Part shown: positions 33,329 to 46,409 of the stretch, one piece after another
Position numbering within the stretch: the stretch's first letter is position 1
How the letters are laid out: each line of letters opens with the position of its first letter
Assembly: GCF_019279795.1 (NCBI RefSeq)
Contig: NC_056748.1
Coordinates: forward strand, 608,010,636 to 608,074,635
DNA length: 64,000 nt
Direction: 5' to 3'
DNA from: Protopterus annectens
Lineage: Eukaryota > Chordata > Ceratodontiformes > Protopteridae
Position numbers and translations under genes: made by a program
The notes under the pieces: model-generated
What the model was told of the DNA's origin: nothing
Databases searched by the model: none
What the model saw: only the letters and a program-made list of their open reading frames with translations

Positions 33329-36300
33329 TATAAATGCTTGTTTGCTGACTTCTTTGCTGTTACAGATAAGTGCCCCACTGGGGTTTTTGTTTTTTCTTGT
33401 CTTGTTTTGTGCTCCTTGGGGTTAATGTCATCCAGGAAGGGTAAATGCCAGTGTGGGAAACAGATTTCCCATAAGGACCACCAGAATAAGTGTCTTTTTT
33501 GTCTAGGAGCTTCTCATGACAATACGTCTTCTTCAATTTGTCAGGCGTTTGTCCCAAAAACCCTTTGCAATAGACTTTCTTCCCTTTCCTTGTATCTTGA
33601 GAACTGGCGTCTTAAGCTTCCTTGCTAAAGATACAATGTAAGGAATCTCCCACCCTGAGGGTCGGCAGTTAGGGAAGAAGAAGAAGAAGGTGAAAAAGGT
33701 ATAATCGGAATATTCTGCTATCCAACCTCTGCCAGGTATTTCTCCCAAGGTCATTATAAACCTGGAGGCTCACCTGGCTGTGGTTTTGGATTTCTCTGCT
33801 GTGACCATGTTGGAGGCCAGTGAGGATCCAGTTGGCATCACATCCCAAAGAGGCTTTGCAGGCATCCATCTCAGACATTCAGGAGGAACCACGGTTGATT
33901 TTTTTCCAAGGGGAAGAAGTTCCTGCTACAGTTCTCGACTGTTGGCCTGGGTCTGAGCCTTCTCAGTTTTTTTGGAGGAGACGTTCCCTTAAAAAAGAAA
34001 CAAAAACTTAAACATGTTTCTTCTGCTTCTAGTAATCCAGAAAGTGACTGGGAAGCCTTAACTCAGGAGCTATTTACTGCTTCAATGTCCTTAAAACCTC
34101 CTCAAGGGATTTTTGTCCCTGCTCCTTCTTGGTCCTCTGCTACCCTTAAAAGGTCTATAGAACAGGATTCTTCTGAGGATAAATCAGATTCCAATGACAA
34201 ATCCCTGACTTATTCTGCTCAAATTACTTCTCCTTCCGACTGAGTCAGAGGAGGAGGAATCTATTAGTCCTGGTGTTCCTTTTGAGGAAATTTCCTTTAG
34301 GGACACATTCTCATGGATGATGGATTTTTTAAAGTGGGATTGTGCTTAGATCTCTGATATCTGTAGGAGGTACTATGAGTTTTTGCAGTTAGAATCTCCT
34401 AAACCTGCAGCTACTCCTCCTGTTTTGGCTACTTTGCTGGATGCCTTTTCCAATGCCTCTCATGTGCCCGATTCTCTGCAAACTGCTACCAATTAACCTG
34501 GCATGTTTTATAAGGTGCCAGATGATTGTTATTTTTTATGTAAATGTCCTGCTGCTGACCCTTCTGCAGTGTCTGTAGCCTCTGATAAGCCATCTCAATT
34601 GCTTCCTTTGCTCAAGTTATTCCCTTCTGACAAGGATAGCAGAGTTATGGAAAGGTTGGGTAAGAAAGTTTACACTACTGCTACCCTAGCTTTTAAGGCG
34701 ATTAATTATCAGACCCATGTGTCTAGGTATGTGTTGGCTCTTCTTTCTCAGGCCTGTCAACTTATTTCTGATTTTCCAGACTCTGAGGGTAAAAATTATG
34801 TTCTTTCCTTGCTAGGGACTTTCTTTCAATTTGTTCATCAATCTATTAAATGTAGTTATGATGTAGCAGCTGCCTCTTCTAGGGCTACTGTTTTTGGTTC
34901 AGTTATGAGGAGGTATTCTTGGCTTAAGTTTCAACCTCTACCTGATGCTACTAAGGCTATGTTGATAGATGCTCCTCTGGATTCTAAATTTTGTTGGGGG
35001 AAGCAGCTGCTGGTTTATTTAAGTCCTTTCAGAATAAGGGTAAGGCCTTACAGGAGTTTAAACATGTTTTTGTTCTCCTGTGCTTACATTTCAGAGAAAC
35101 TACCCCACTAAGCCTGCCTTTGTTCATAGGCAATCCCACCCTTCTTCTAAAGGTAAGAAGAGTGGCAAATGGGCTCCTCCTGCTAAGGCTCCTCAGTTTT
35201 CAGGAACTCCAAAGCCTTCCTTTCCAGACAAACCAGGTGCTGTATGACTGTCTCTCTCTTCCTAGCCACATTCCACTTTCTCTTCGTCTTTCTCTTTCTC
35301 TTCCTGTTTGGCTTCAGATCACTCAGGATTCTTGGGTTCTGTTGATCATTCATCAGGGGTACTTCATGGTGTGGAAATCACATCCTCCTCTTATGGGAAC
35401 TCCTCAGCCTCCTTGGGAACAACTTCCCCTTTTCCCAGAGGTTCTTCAAAATCTCTTGACTCAGGGTATCGTTCAAGAGGTGCCTGTGTCCCAAAGGGGA
35501 AACGGGTTCTATGCCAGACTGTTTCTAGAGCCCAGAAGGCCCTTGGAGACCCATCTAACACTTTTCTGTTTCCTCATTTGCTCTCTCAGGCCTATATGGT
35601 GTCTCTGGATTTCACGGATGCTTATCTCCATATTCCGATCCATCTACTTTTCAGGATGTTTTTGCATTTCTCTGTTGCTTTCCGGCATTTTCAGTTTTCT
35701 ATTTTGCCCTTTGGCCTTTCTACTGCCCCAAGGGCGTTCACCAAATGCCTTGCTCCTGTGATTACTTTTTGCTGACTTCAAGGAATCTAAATATTTCCTT
35801 ACTTGAATGACCTGTTGATTCAGGAGTCCTCTCCAGAGTTCCTTTTGCAAAATCTTTATTTTGCTGTTTCCCTTCTTCAGCTTCTGGGGTTCACTATAAA
35901 TTTTAAAAAGTCTTCTCTGACTTCTTCTCAGGATCATGTTTTTCTGGGTTGCACAATTCAGACGGTGCTTCCCTGCCCCCTCCAACAACCTTAACTCTCA
36001 TTTCTTTCTTTCTCCATTTGAGTCTACTGCTTCAGCTTCCTTACAACATTGCTCCTGGAAGACTGTTCTTTTGTTGGCTCTTACTTCTGCCAGATGGGTG
36101 TCTGAGTTGCAGGCCCTTATGGCTTGTCCTCCTTTCTTGATATTTCATGTGAACAGACTGTCCTTCAGCACTAACCCTTCTTTCATGTCTAAGGTGGTTA
36201 ATGAGCTATCACTTAATCAGTCTAATAATCTGCTTACTTTTTTCCCTCTCCACAAACTGACAGTGAGAGGGTGCTGCATACTTTGAACGTGCATATGCAA

Positions 36301-37241
36301 CTCAAGGTTTATATGGGTAAGACTAAGGCTATTAGAAAATCTGATCAGTTATTTGTTTCTTTTCATCCTAAATCATTGGGACTTGCCTTATCCAAGCAAA
36401 CTATTCTTGGATTTCTAAGGCTATTTCTTTTTGTTACACTTTTCATGGTGAAAGCCTCCCATCTTCTGTCAAGGCTCATTCTACTAGAGCTGTGGGTTCT
36501 TCTGGTGCTTTTTTCAAGGGCTTAGATACTAAGTCAATTCTTGAAGCAGCTACCTGAACTCCTGTGCATACCTTTACCAAGCACTACAAGTTGGATAGTG
36601 TCTGCACAGCTAAGACTGGTTTTGCTAGTGCCATTCTTAATGGCTTTTTAGGGGACTCTTCTGCTCCTTCCCCCTCCTTAGTTTCCTCTTGAGCTCTGGC
36701 ACTCTCCCATATGTTCAGAATACTGCAGCAGTGAATGTAAGGACATAGTACATTTGTGCAAAATCTTACCATAATGGCAGATGTCCTTGCCTTCAGTGCT
36801 GCAGTATTCACTTCCTCCCTCCTTCCCGCTAGTCCTTTGCCTTCTTTGGTGTACAGATTACTTCTTGGGTTCCTTAGACTGATGTTCCTACTAGAGCAAT
36901 TGGCTCTGACTATGGTAGGCCTGAATGTCACCTTTATGCCCTATGCTACACAAGGAGTGATGTTCGACATACCTTTAAAGCAACAGGAGTCCTTGGTAGA
37001 CTGGTTGGACATCGGGCTTCCATGGCAGGGAATCCCATATGTTAAGAATACTACAGCATTGAAGGCAAGGACATCTACTGTTATGGTAAGATTTTACACA
37101 ACTGTACTTTTTACTTTTATGATATTTGTACATAGTTCTGAAATAAATATAAATGCATTGATTTTTAAATTGAAGACACAAATGAATGTCTTAAAGAGAG
37201 ATGATAACTTGGCATCCAGTATGTATTCTGATGTTTGCATG

Positions 37242-38648
37242 TGTGATGACCGTGCCCTGGCTCAGCAATCAAGGAGCCTCAATCCTCTCCACTAACACCA
37301 GGGAGGTTGTCTCATAGAAGAGAAAAGGATAACTAATACACACAGTAAAGTACAATTTCCCTTAAGTGCACGCAGAGAACACAGTCAGTGTGGGGCTGGT
37401 TGCTCCCTTGCTTACCAGGTCCCCAATAAGACTCCTCACTGGCACAGCTATAGTGTCTAGGTCTCAGCCTAACTAGGCAAGCTAAAACCTCCAGTACCCT
37501 CTCTGTCTAACCAGTGCTTCGTGTCCCTGCCAAGTAGCTGACACACCACACACACACTTTGAGATAAGTATTTATACAACTTCACAGACACTCCTGGAAA
37601 AAGGCTGACACAGATTCCTCAGCTGTGCCCCTTTACCCAGACTATACGGTAGTAATTACTGCCACCACCCAGTTAATAATATCAGCTACTAAAAGGCCCT
37701 TAAAAGGGTGTCCAATTTTTACTGTGCAATATTATTATCCAATGGTAGTATGACTAACAGTCAAAGCTTACTTTAGAGTGGCCTATTACAATAACCTCTA
37801 TAAATATGCAATGTATTCTAGAGCTTATCTCTACACAAACCAGCCACAGGTAGAAGGTTTTAAAACTATTTAATAATAATAAATGAAAACAAAAGACAAA
37901 ACTACTACACCACAGAGATATCTCAGAATTCAGAGATCACACAGAAACGTAAAATAATATTGTAGGAAAGATCTGATTACACAGAAAAATACTTAATCTA
38001 ACTTTCTAATCTTTAGCTAATCTTAAGAGAAAACACAGTGCTACAATCCTACTTACATACATAAAGAGCATAAGCAATGCTGGGTTAGATGTCCAAAGTC
38101 AAAATGCTTTCTATCTTTTGTGAGACACAGTTTATAAAACATCACTAACAAACATGTCTCTGGGTCCTCCCTAGATTACATCATTTTTGACACAGGTTTT
38201 CCCAGTATTCATATTGCATCATCTTGACACCTGCTCTGAGTTCCCAGGCTAATAGAAACTCCATTTACAATATTTAGCAAGCTAACACCTGCACAGGTGA
38301 ATACAACACTAAAACACATTTCACATATACACTCTAGCAATTAGTCCTTAGTTAACACAATAGACAGAATGTCTTCAGCCAGCATGACCGGAACCAACTT
38401 TAAAGATCAAAGAATGTCATAAAATCATTTCAATTTCAAAAGACACATTTGAAAGGCTTGTCTTAGTTTTTCTTTACAGCAAGGGGGCAATGTTGTAACA
38501 ATCTTGAAGTTCACATTTTACAGTGTTTTTCTTTCATTTAAAAACACATGCCTGTATTTTACATTTATTTATACAAATGATAGAGTTATGTATTAAATTC
38601 TATTTGACTAGGCTGGCAGCCTTCGTCTGTCTCTCCCCAATCGTCACA
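37242..38648. mobile_element. Solo LTR fossil, about 1.4 kb
   Basis: It starts TGTGATGA and ends TCGTCACA (TG...CA with short inverted ends). It is flanked by a perfect 5-bp duplication gcatg (37237-37241 and 38649-38653). No internal coding part is present, which fits recombination between two LTRs of an LTR retroelement. Superfamily and orientation are not determined. An exact target duplication argues for a moderate rather than very old age. Confidence 0.7.
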
Positions 38649-38653
38649 GCATG

Positions 38654-39016
38654 GTATTCCACTTCAGACAGCACCAACACAACATAAAATGAAGCAATTT
38701 GAACAACGGCTACAGGAAACTAAGCAGGAAAAGAACAGAGAGTTCCATAGCTAGATGAATCTTGTTATAGGAAGTGTATGTGATGTTACAAGATATAAGG
38801 CTCATGTGAGCTAAATGCAGTGTCATAGGAAGTGTAAATGTATGCAATATAAGACTTGTGTGTGACTCTGCAGTAGATTAAGTATTCATTTTTACCAGTA
38901 CATTATAAAGGAGTTTGTCTTATATTTTTGCCTGCTATTGTTAATGTAAAAACAATCTTCAGTGGGAACAGTTTAAGAAAAAAAATACTTATGTGCACCT
39001 TTGTTTTTTTTTTCAG
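38654..39016. other. Intron 1, 3' end
   Basis: It ends in a strong polypyrimidine tract and acceptor (ttttttttttcag) before exon 2. No other feature was seen. Confidence 0.5.
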
Positions 39017-39116
39017 AAATACATTTTGGTAATTGCTCTTGGACTGCTTGCCACAGCGACACTGTGTAGTTCACAATGTTCCCGTTTATCACAAGACAAG
39101 GAAAAGACTGGTGAAG
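39017..39116 (+). CDS. MSMB: Beta-microseminoprotein-like gene, exon 2 (signal peptide and N-terminus)
   Basis: A 100-bp exon between acceptor ttttttcag and donor gtcagt, entering in phase 0 and leaving in phase 1. With the exon-1 Met it encodes a typical signal peptide (KYILVIALGLLATATLCSS), followed by QCSRLSQDKEKTGEG, where the Cys corresponds to the first conserved Cys of mature MSMB/PSP94. The next Cys arrives as the second residue after the exon 2/3 junction, so the first two cysteines are 14 residues apart here (C-x14-C) against 15 between (C-x15-C) in the human protein as I recall it. The product should be secreted. No stop or frameshift is seen. A paralogue such as MSMP is possible. 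Confidence 0.8.
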
Positions 39117-39967
39117 GTCAGTATATTAGAACTAAGAAGCAGAGTACATGTCTTATGAGCTACTGGAAAAATATATTCCTTCGCTGCCCCCCAAATTCCA
39201 TAACCTCCAGATGACCATCTGCTGCATTCCATTTCTGCTGCTTCTACATGTTGTGGCTCTGGTAATACCCCCCTGGGCTGGGACTACCTAAGCCATAGTC
39301 AGGTTGGGAAGGGGATTTAGAAACACATTGCAGAACCTTTTTTTCTGTTTTGTATGCATTTTTTAAGGTTCGCTAATTGGGCAGAACTGCTAACATCATG
39401 AGCATCATCACACATAATATCAGTCTGAGTCAGCCATACCTTCTAATGCCTAATTTTTAACAGCAGTCTGTCCTGTGATTGCAGCATGCCCCCATCACTG
39501 AGGGCATACCAAATGATAGAAAGAAGTTCCACCCCTTTCTTCCAATGGACAAGGCAGCAAAACGACACTACTTCTCACCCTACCCTGCCTGGCTCCTCCA
39601 GCAACCGAGCAGCTAATCAGTCTTGGGTTATTATGGTTCCATCCCACTAGGCCACAGAGCTGAGGGAACATGATGTCATTTTCTCATAATATTCAAATAA
39701 TGTAAAAGCTTATAGCCAGCTCAGTTTCGGCCAATAATTAAGATATAGCACTACATTGAGACTGAGCAGGCCCACTGAGCAAATCAGATTTAATTATTGT
39801 TATACAGAACCAATCCCATAGGTTACAAATCTGAAGCATTTTTATGCTCAAAATTACCCCAGTTTTTATGCTGCATATGAAATAATGATTCAAAACAACA
39901 AGAATCAAATAATCATCAAACTGCACAAAATGCATATTATTATATTTTACTGTCATACTGTTAAAAA

Positions 39968-40202
39968 AGCTGCGGTGGTGGTGCTGCGGTAGCGTTGTCG
40001 CCTCATAGTAAGACATTGTCCCATTCGATTCTCAGCTAGAGCATCTTCTGTGTGGAGGCATACGTGAATGGGGCGTGCCTTCGTTGAAGGTTGTGCATCA
40101 GGGCTGGTAACCCGGTACGTAAAAATCCACTACCAATCATTAGTGGACCGGAGTCCCACTGTGGCGACCCCTAACCGGGAAAAACCAAAAAGACACAAAC
40201 AA
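39968..40202 (+). mobile_element. SINE copy 3, tRNA-derived
   Basis: A + oriented copy of the same SINE as at 8073: head ggtggtgctgcggtagcgtt, B box attcgattctc, tail gcgacccctaaccggg. The flanking 11-bp duplication actgttaaaaa (39957-39967 and 40203-40213) is exact. The central part has a deletion relative to copy 1. Confidence 0.88.
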
Positions 40203-40213
40203 ACTGTTAAAAA

Positions 40214-43200
40214 TTGGATCCACTATGATTCCTCAGTATTCAACAGGTCTTAACATTAACTGCTCAGCTGAAACTGCATGAAACTATTAACTCAAGTGTG
40301 CTTCTAAATGTAATTTGTCACATTTAGGTGAGTTTTTTGTAGTTACAGCAATCTAAAAGTACTCAAAGGCCTGACATACCTTATTTTTATGTTCTTACTC
40401 CAAATTTGCTCCAAATTAAAGTAGAAACGATAGAAAGAAAAGAAACAAAGAAAGAAACAAATGGAGAAAAGCAATAATTTAAAAGGCTTCACTCTTTCTT
40501 AGAGATGCTACAATCTTGAGAGTCCACACAAATAAGCATGCTTTGATCTCACATTCATAAGTATGGTTTTATCTCACATACATCAGCACAAAATAAAGTA
40601 AACAAATAAATATGAGGAAACAATGTAGCAAGCACTGGTGATGATTAATTGAGAACTGAGCAGCTGAGGGGAGCCCCATAAATTCTATAAGCTCAAAAGA
40701 CTCCTTAATAGTAGCCCATGAGCCAATTGAAATTAATCACTACTACCTGATATGTAAATAACATTGGAAAATTTTAAGGGTAACTTTATTTATACTAGTA
40801 AATATTAAGTTGGGATGATGACAGTAATGATTTTCTGTTTCTGCACTATATACGTACTTCCTAATTTGGAAGTATTCTATACGAGACAAACTTTAACTAT
40901 ATAGAAAACTTCAGAACTGTTTGAAATTGAGTACAATGGCCTCTTTAATTCAGTTTGATAGTCTTGTGGGATGGTACCACTAGGCTGCATACAACTTTCT
41001 TTCTTTCCACAATTAATTTTTTAGCTGAAATTATTTCAAATTCGAGAGTGCCTCTGTAACAATAGGAAGGTTATATTCGTGTAAACATGCCGTGGATACT
41101 TCTCTACCTCTTTTTCTTTTGATGATGGATACAAAATGTGGAAAAGAAAGAGGGCTGTAATTCTGGAGTCAGGCCACATCCTTCTATGGATATTTGACAA
41201 CCTTTTTAAAAACAAAACAGGAGCTCCATAACTCCCATTTCTTTAGATGTCTGAAAAAACATTTTTTTTTCTTCCTTACAAACTTAATTGGAAATTTATC
41301 AGTGAAATAATCCTACATATTTTTGATAACAGGTCTGCTTGGTTTCCTAGTTGATGGCTGATTTCTTCAAATTTGGGGGTGTTAAAAAGAAATAGACCCT
41401 ATTTCACAGCTACCAAGTGCCATGGGTGAACTGAGCAAAGGTCTCAGCAATACATCAGGTCATATCTCTTGCTTCCTGGTCAAGTATGCAGATAAAAAGA
41501 AAATCTGTCCTAATTTTAATCTCCCTTTGTTCTCACCAGGGACACAGGAAGGCTGGTGTAATTGGCTTGTAACTAACATGACAATTTGAAGGGCACCACA
41601 CAGTTAGCACTGCAAAGCTGGGCAGTTTTTGTTTTCTTCATTTTTATTGCTATAACTTTCACACTCCTTGTGACAAAGTGTTTCAGTTAAAACACAATAT
41701 AACCCTAAGCAAAAGCATCCCCTTCCCAATGTGAGCTGTATTTATACAGCACAGTGTTTAAAAATTATTGTAAAATTGCAAAAATACTTGCATGTCTGTC
41801 ACCTAGGAAAGAGATTGATGGTCGTAACAGTCAAGAAGTGATTGGTTGAAAGTAGAATAATGGATTGTTTCTATTTTGAGCATGGAAGAGAGACTGAGGG
41901 ATATGTTGTAAAATGGTAATTATTATAAATAATTAAGTCAACAGATAAACAAAAGTGTAACCATTGTTTGCTAATTTCATGATGACATGATGGAAAAATG
42001 AACACCGATGAGCAAGAACAAATAAAACAGGAACAAAATAATCTTTCTAAAGACATTACGAAGGACATTTATGTACATCTATAGTGCTGCAGTGTCATGC
42101 AAACTATTATAGATCTCACAGAGCAATGCAGCTCAATGCTGCTTGGGTATGTTGTAGGACCAGCATTGCACCACCTTTCTGAGGAAATTGCTACATAATA
42201 AATGAGAGCAGCCACATTAGTGGCATCAGCCACGCTAAAGAATATTAGTGATACTGCGACATTACAAGAAGTCACATGACCGGTGTGACAAGAACAGTAA
42301 GGTAGCATATCTGAGGGTATGCACGTTCATGCACATACAACAAAGCAGTTCATAATGACAACAACCACACTTTGCACAGGCCACAGAGGACCAGCACAAC
42401 AAATTGCCAACTCACATCACTACTTAAGGTAGAAAAGTGAGGTGAGCAAGCAAAGGGACACATACGAGGGTGGCCTTAAAGAATTATATTTTTTGGGGTG
42501 AAGAAAGTTTTTTTTTTTTTTTTTTTGTGAGACAGGTATCCATTTTATAATTTTAAGAAGAAGGCCATTTGTGGAAGTTAACAAGAAGTCTATGTGGGGG
42601 GATAGATGAAGTAGAAAATGTAGACGAGGCAGACAAACAAACATAACGTACCCAAAGGCATACAGCATTAGCATCAACACAAAAGGTGGTGTCAGTATGG
42701 AGGTAAGCAGACATATAGAGGGATGACAGCTCATGGTGGGAAAGTCTGAACTACAAACAAGATATGGTGAAGAAAACTTGTGAGGGGAACACCATAATGA
42801 CTGTTAGGCTAGGGTACAGGTGCCTAGCCTATCCACACAGCCTAACAGTAGGCATCAGTCACATCTGTAGTTGACATCATGGGTAGGATCTGCTTCTAGT
42901 GGTCTGATGGTCAAACCCAGCCAGTTGCATGACAATCAATTACAGCAGGAAGCATCATGGCCCTCTTGTGGGTATCCAATTGTCAGAGCATGATGGACAT
43001 AATGATCCACAGTATATGATGTCAGTGACTTAGTGGGTGTTCCTCTGAGATACTCTCATAAGAGGACCCTCTACCTCTCATCCTAAAAGGTGTCCATGGA
43101 GGCTACCAGCAAGCCTTCCAGGTTGCCTTCAGCAAGATAACCTTCACCCCTCTCCTGGGGGGGCAGGTTTGGCAATTGCTGGTGATCCAACACCAGGCAT

Positions 43201-44660
43201 ATCAACTCATTTGGACCTAGATGTCCACTGCCACTTGACAGCTTGCACCACAGCTGGTTATTTAGAAGGCTGAGGAAAATATAGAAAGAGAATACATAAA
43301 ACACATTAGTGCACATATATGCTATAAAATGGAATTTTATTGACATAGTACAGATATAGTCATAGTATATATACACTATCACCTGGAGAGTCTGTCAGCT
43401 CTTCTGAGGCAGGTGTCCTTGTTAAACTCCCTCTCCCAAGCCACTGTAAAAGAAAGTAAGGACATTTTAATATACTGTGGCCCATTTAAAGAAGACAAAG
43501 AAATAGATAATAGCAAAAAAAAAAAAAAAAAATACTCACCCTAATCTTAAGCTCCCATCTGCAGAGCTGATCAGGGTGGCATTGCCACAGTTCATGTACT
43601 GCTTACCAGAGTAAGTAGTTCCACTGGCATCACTCACTGTCCTGGCAAGCTGGTGCTAGCTACACATCCATTTTATATAATGGGCCATTGTAAAGGCCCA
43701 GCATGTGGTCTCTATATAACAGATAGAAAAATATTTTAGGTTCCTGGCTGCTGCACCAGGCAGGAGTTCTACTGAAACCACTACTTGAAGATGTCATGTC
43801 CACTGTACTGGTCTTTACAAATATTAAAATGGCAGCCTTTTGTACATAGTCACACATTTTTATATCATGTGTTGTCATCACTGGGCAGCCATGGTGTTAA
43901 ATTATCACCATCTCAGATTCGTGGTGCTATAAGCTTTGTAGGTTTCATACATAAAGTATAGTGTGCACATGTTTTATTAGCCCAGGGACAGGCATGGGCA
44001 AGTAAGCTTATGCTGCCTCAGTGTGACAGTACAATTCATTATGACAGTAATTCAGAGATAATTGTTCTAAGTTACCTCATTATCATAATCACCATATTGT
44101 GAAGCCTATTTTAATGCAATAAAAATTGTGGCCACCATATTGCAGAAGACCCCAACCTACTCCACACCTAAGTGGCTACCACATCCGCATTCCTTGACCT
44201 TTCCCATATAGTAGCATTGCTCTCACCTTGACTGTGCACTAACCCACCAATATAAGTGATGATAAATGTGCCCACCCTCTGGCATGAGTAGTCAGGTAAT
44301 GACTGATGCAGGGTGCGGCCATTTATGCAGTCTAATGCACAGACTGGTGTTATAATGCATGCATCAGTTTTATTGTATGCTGTCTTTATTGTGGCCCATG
44401 GATTTAAAGGAGACACAATCTCTTTGCTAGTACCACAGTGTATTGTACCCACCTCTGCCTTGCATGGAGTACCACTGCAACCAGTTTCTGTGATTACTCT
44501 GTACCTGACTTCTCATCTGGTGCTACAATAAGTCTCTCTGGCAGTATTACAGTGTTCCTAATTGTATCTTCTTGTGTACTGTTAAATTGTGTAATGTGGC
44601 ATACATAAATAACTGCAGGTCTCAAGAGCCTAGTGCTTTGCGCCACCAGATGTATCCATA
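40214..44660. other. Intron 2 stretch with no gene
   Basis: No coding signature recognised. A T-run (about 42507-42526) and an A-run (about 43516-43532) are present, as is a small perfect inverted repeat at 42801-42848. Parts of 42.9-44.5 kb may be non-coding sequence of the Harbinger element whose transposase begins at 44740, but I cannot show it. Confidence 0.35.
42801..42848. repeat. Small cruciform-capable inverted repeat
   Basis: ctgttaggct (42801-42810) pairs with agcctaacag (42839-42848), and an inner ggctagg / cctagcc pair lies between. It may be an old MITE end or chance. Confidence 0.4.
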
Positions 44661-44667
44661 CAGCAGA

Positions 44668-44720
44668 AGTGTCCCTTCATAGGTTGAAAGGTTCCTAGGT
44701 AAGTACTAGGCAATCAGTCT
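44668..44720 (-). mobile_element. CR1 3'-end fragment
   Basis: The sequence cataggttgaaaggttccta and the following gtactaggcaatcagtctgc match the tail and start of the 3' UTR of CR1-1, CR1-2 and CR1-3. Only about 55 bp remain, a strongly 5'-truncated copy at the end of the Harbinger transposase relic. Confidence 0.6.
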
Positions 44721-45430
44721 GCAAACCATTGCAAGCCTGATCAAAAACAAATTAAAAAGTTCACAAACAGACATTTCACAGTGTTCCTTGTCTGTGTTGT
44801 ACACCATCTCAGCCACAGATTTGGGGTTTTGGATGGGGGTCATCTTCCATGGTTCCAGTTCACAGCCAGCATCATGTACAAAACACAACAGTGGACACCA
44901 TTATAAATTGTCTGCTGCATATTTAAATGTGGACCTCATATCCTGGCCTATGTACCAGGCAATGTGTGCATTTACCAACTAGATGACCATGCAGAAAGTA
45001 ATCCTACATGAAACACAGCTAGAAGTTGAACGTGTGCTAGATGTTGGAATCATGGGAACTGCCTGGGTAGCATAGGAACACATTGTATATAATATCATCT
45101 GTATTGCACACCATCTGGCAGTTCATGGCATGAAAGCCCTTTACAGTTGATATAATGGATGCCATGTACAACCGGAGAGCTTTGATGGCAATTTGAGTAC
45201 AATCCATAGCTCCCAAGATCTCAAGAAAATTGATTGTTGTAAAATGCCTGAATAGTGTTGGATCTATACATGCTCCTTCACATCCTGCAGCATAACATCA
45301 AGGAGCTGGTAAAGGATCTGCAAGGCTGATGCTTACAAAATGCTTAATATGTCACCTATCAGGTGCTGAAAGATGCCAGAAGCAAGAATGATTAATGCTA
45401 AGCAAGCTTTCCTGCTCACAGGGATAGGCT

Positions 45431-45445
45431 GTCTGTACATCTCTC
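45431..45445 (+). repeat. Target-site duplication, left copy, of PLE-C
   Basis: gtctgtacatctctc is repeated exactly at 50907-50921. Both copies belong to the Harbinger transposase gene, which reads across them. Confidence 0.92.
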
Positions 45446-45746
45446 GAACAAAAAACTCCTTTGCAGGAACAACACCAACTGGTAAATTCAGAAAAGCAGG
45501 ATACCAAGGTGCCAAACCACAGTGCAGGAACAAAACTTTTATTAACAGCTTCACCAGTAAAAGCGTAAAAACACATAGAATGAATCCAAAATATCTCGTC
45601 AAGCGCTTTCACCCGGGCTCTCCCAGGCTTTTTCAAGACATTTACTGCCTTATTGGGCAGGTTCTTTTATATTGTTCATGCCATACTTAATTGTTTAATT
45701 AATCCCCAATTAATCATTTATTACACTGCATTTAAAAGGATAGAAA

Positions 45747-45781
<35 letters not shown>

Positions 45782-46342
45782 TAACACAGGCTGATGGTGT
45801 TAATTCTTATATACTTTTTATAATACACCATCTTTAATTCATTTTAATGCTAAATGCATACCTATAATTAAACATTTGATGTTTGAACCATAATTGCCAT
45901 TAAAAAATATATATACATATTAAAAACTGTGTATTTTAAAAACATACATAAACAATGTATATACAGGGCCTTGTGATGAAAACATATTTGATTGCCTTGA
46001 GCTTCTTAGTCATTCCGTTAACCATTGGTCAACATATGAAAAAAATATATATACACAAATATTTCATATTTCAGTAACTACAGTACCCCGTTCTTGCTAT
46101 TCCAACCTATTACATGAAACTAGTGTACCCTATTCAAACTCTAAAAATTACTTGTACTAAAAATCTGCTGTTGTTGGAAATATATGTATAAAAAATATAT
46201 GTATAAAAATATATATAATCTCTATTCTATCCACCATATCTACGAAAAACTAGACTATAATATTTGTCACACTTTATCTTTGCACTAGGTCAATCTATAT
46301 TCATTTATTTCTTAGTCAGCACTCTGCTGAATAATTCTTTTA
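45446..46342 (-). repeat. PLE-C pLTR, left arm
   Basis: 897 bp, the reverse complement of 47560-48441 with very few differences. The main one is a 29-nt T-run (45749-45777) against 13 A's (48126-48138). It contains the hammerhead-like segment at about 45598-45640. Confidence 0.92.
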
Positions 46343-46409
46343 TGGCCAGGGAACTAGGTTGTATCTATTCTTAGTTAATTCCCCTTTTTTTGTTGTTATT
46401 GTTATTGTT

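Larger units (their letters stand above)
30719..33332 (-). mobile_element. CR1 LINE copy 2 (CR1-2), 5'-truncated, nested in the DIRS fossil
   Basis: An antisense CR1. Its 3' tail with taggttcata units is at 30719-30740. It contains a C-terminal domain (30822-31034 and 31031-31579), RT (31537-32316), linker (32372-32791) and endonuclease (32906-33328). Homology to CR1-3 stops near 33332, inside the endonuclease, so the copy is 5'-truncated. DIRS sequence resumes there. It is close to CR1-3 at the protein level and so belongs to the same younger subfamily. A 114-bp foreign insert lies at 32816-32929. Confidence 0.88.
30420..37085 (+). mobile_element. DIRS-family retroelement fossil, with a CR1 nested inside
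   Basis: A broken DIRS-like (tyrosine-recombinase) element, sense +. An inverted terminal-repeat segment at about 30435-30625 is the reverse complement of about 36905-37075 (shared landmark tccatggcagggaatcccat). Then come a gag-like region from about 33400 to 35000 (Cys/His segment, then a DIRS-type gag core), RT-like sequence around 35560-35770, and tyrosine-recombinase-like sequence from about 36010 to 36600. CR1-2 (30719-33332) is inserted between the left terminal repeat and the gag-like region. The element has many breaks, and its terminal repeats are well diverged, so it is an old insertion. Confidence 0.8.

Noticed and set aside
44168-44452. Second Harbinger protein (Myb-like) on the - strand
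   Set aside because: The 94-codon frame has no helix-turn-helix or tryptophan pattern that I can defend.
45333-45690. New small genes in the 45.3-45.7 kb and 48.2-48.6 kb open frames
   Set aside because: They are pLTR and Harbinger sequence read in other frames, and the same peptides recur because the pLTR arms are inverted copies.
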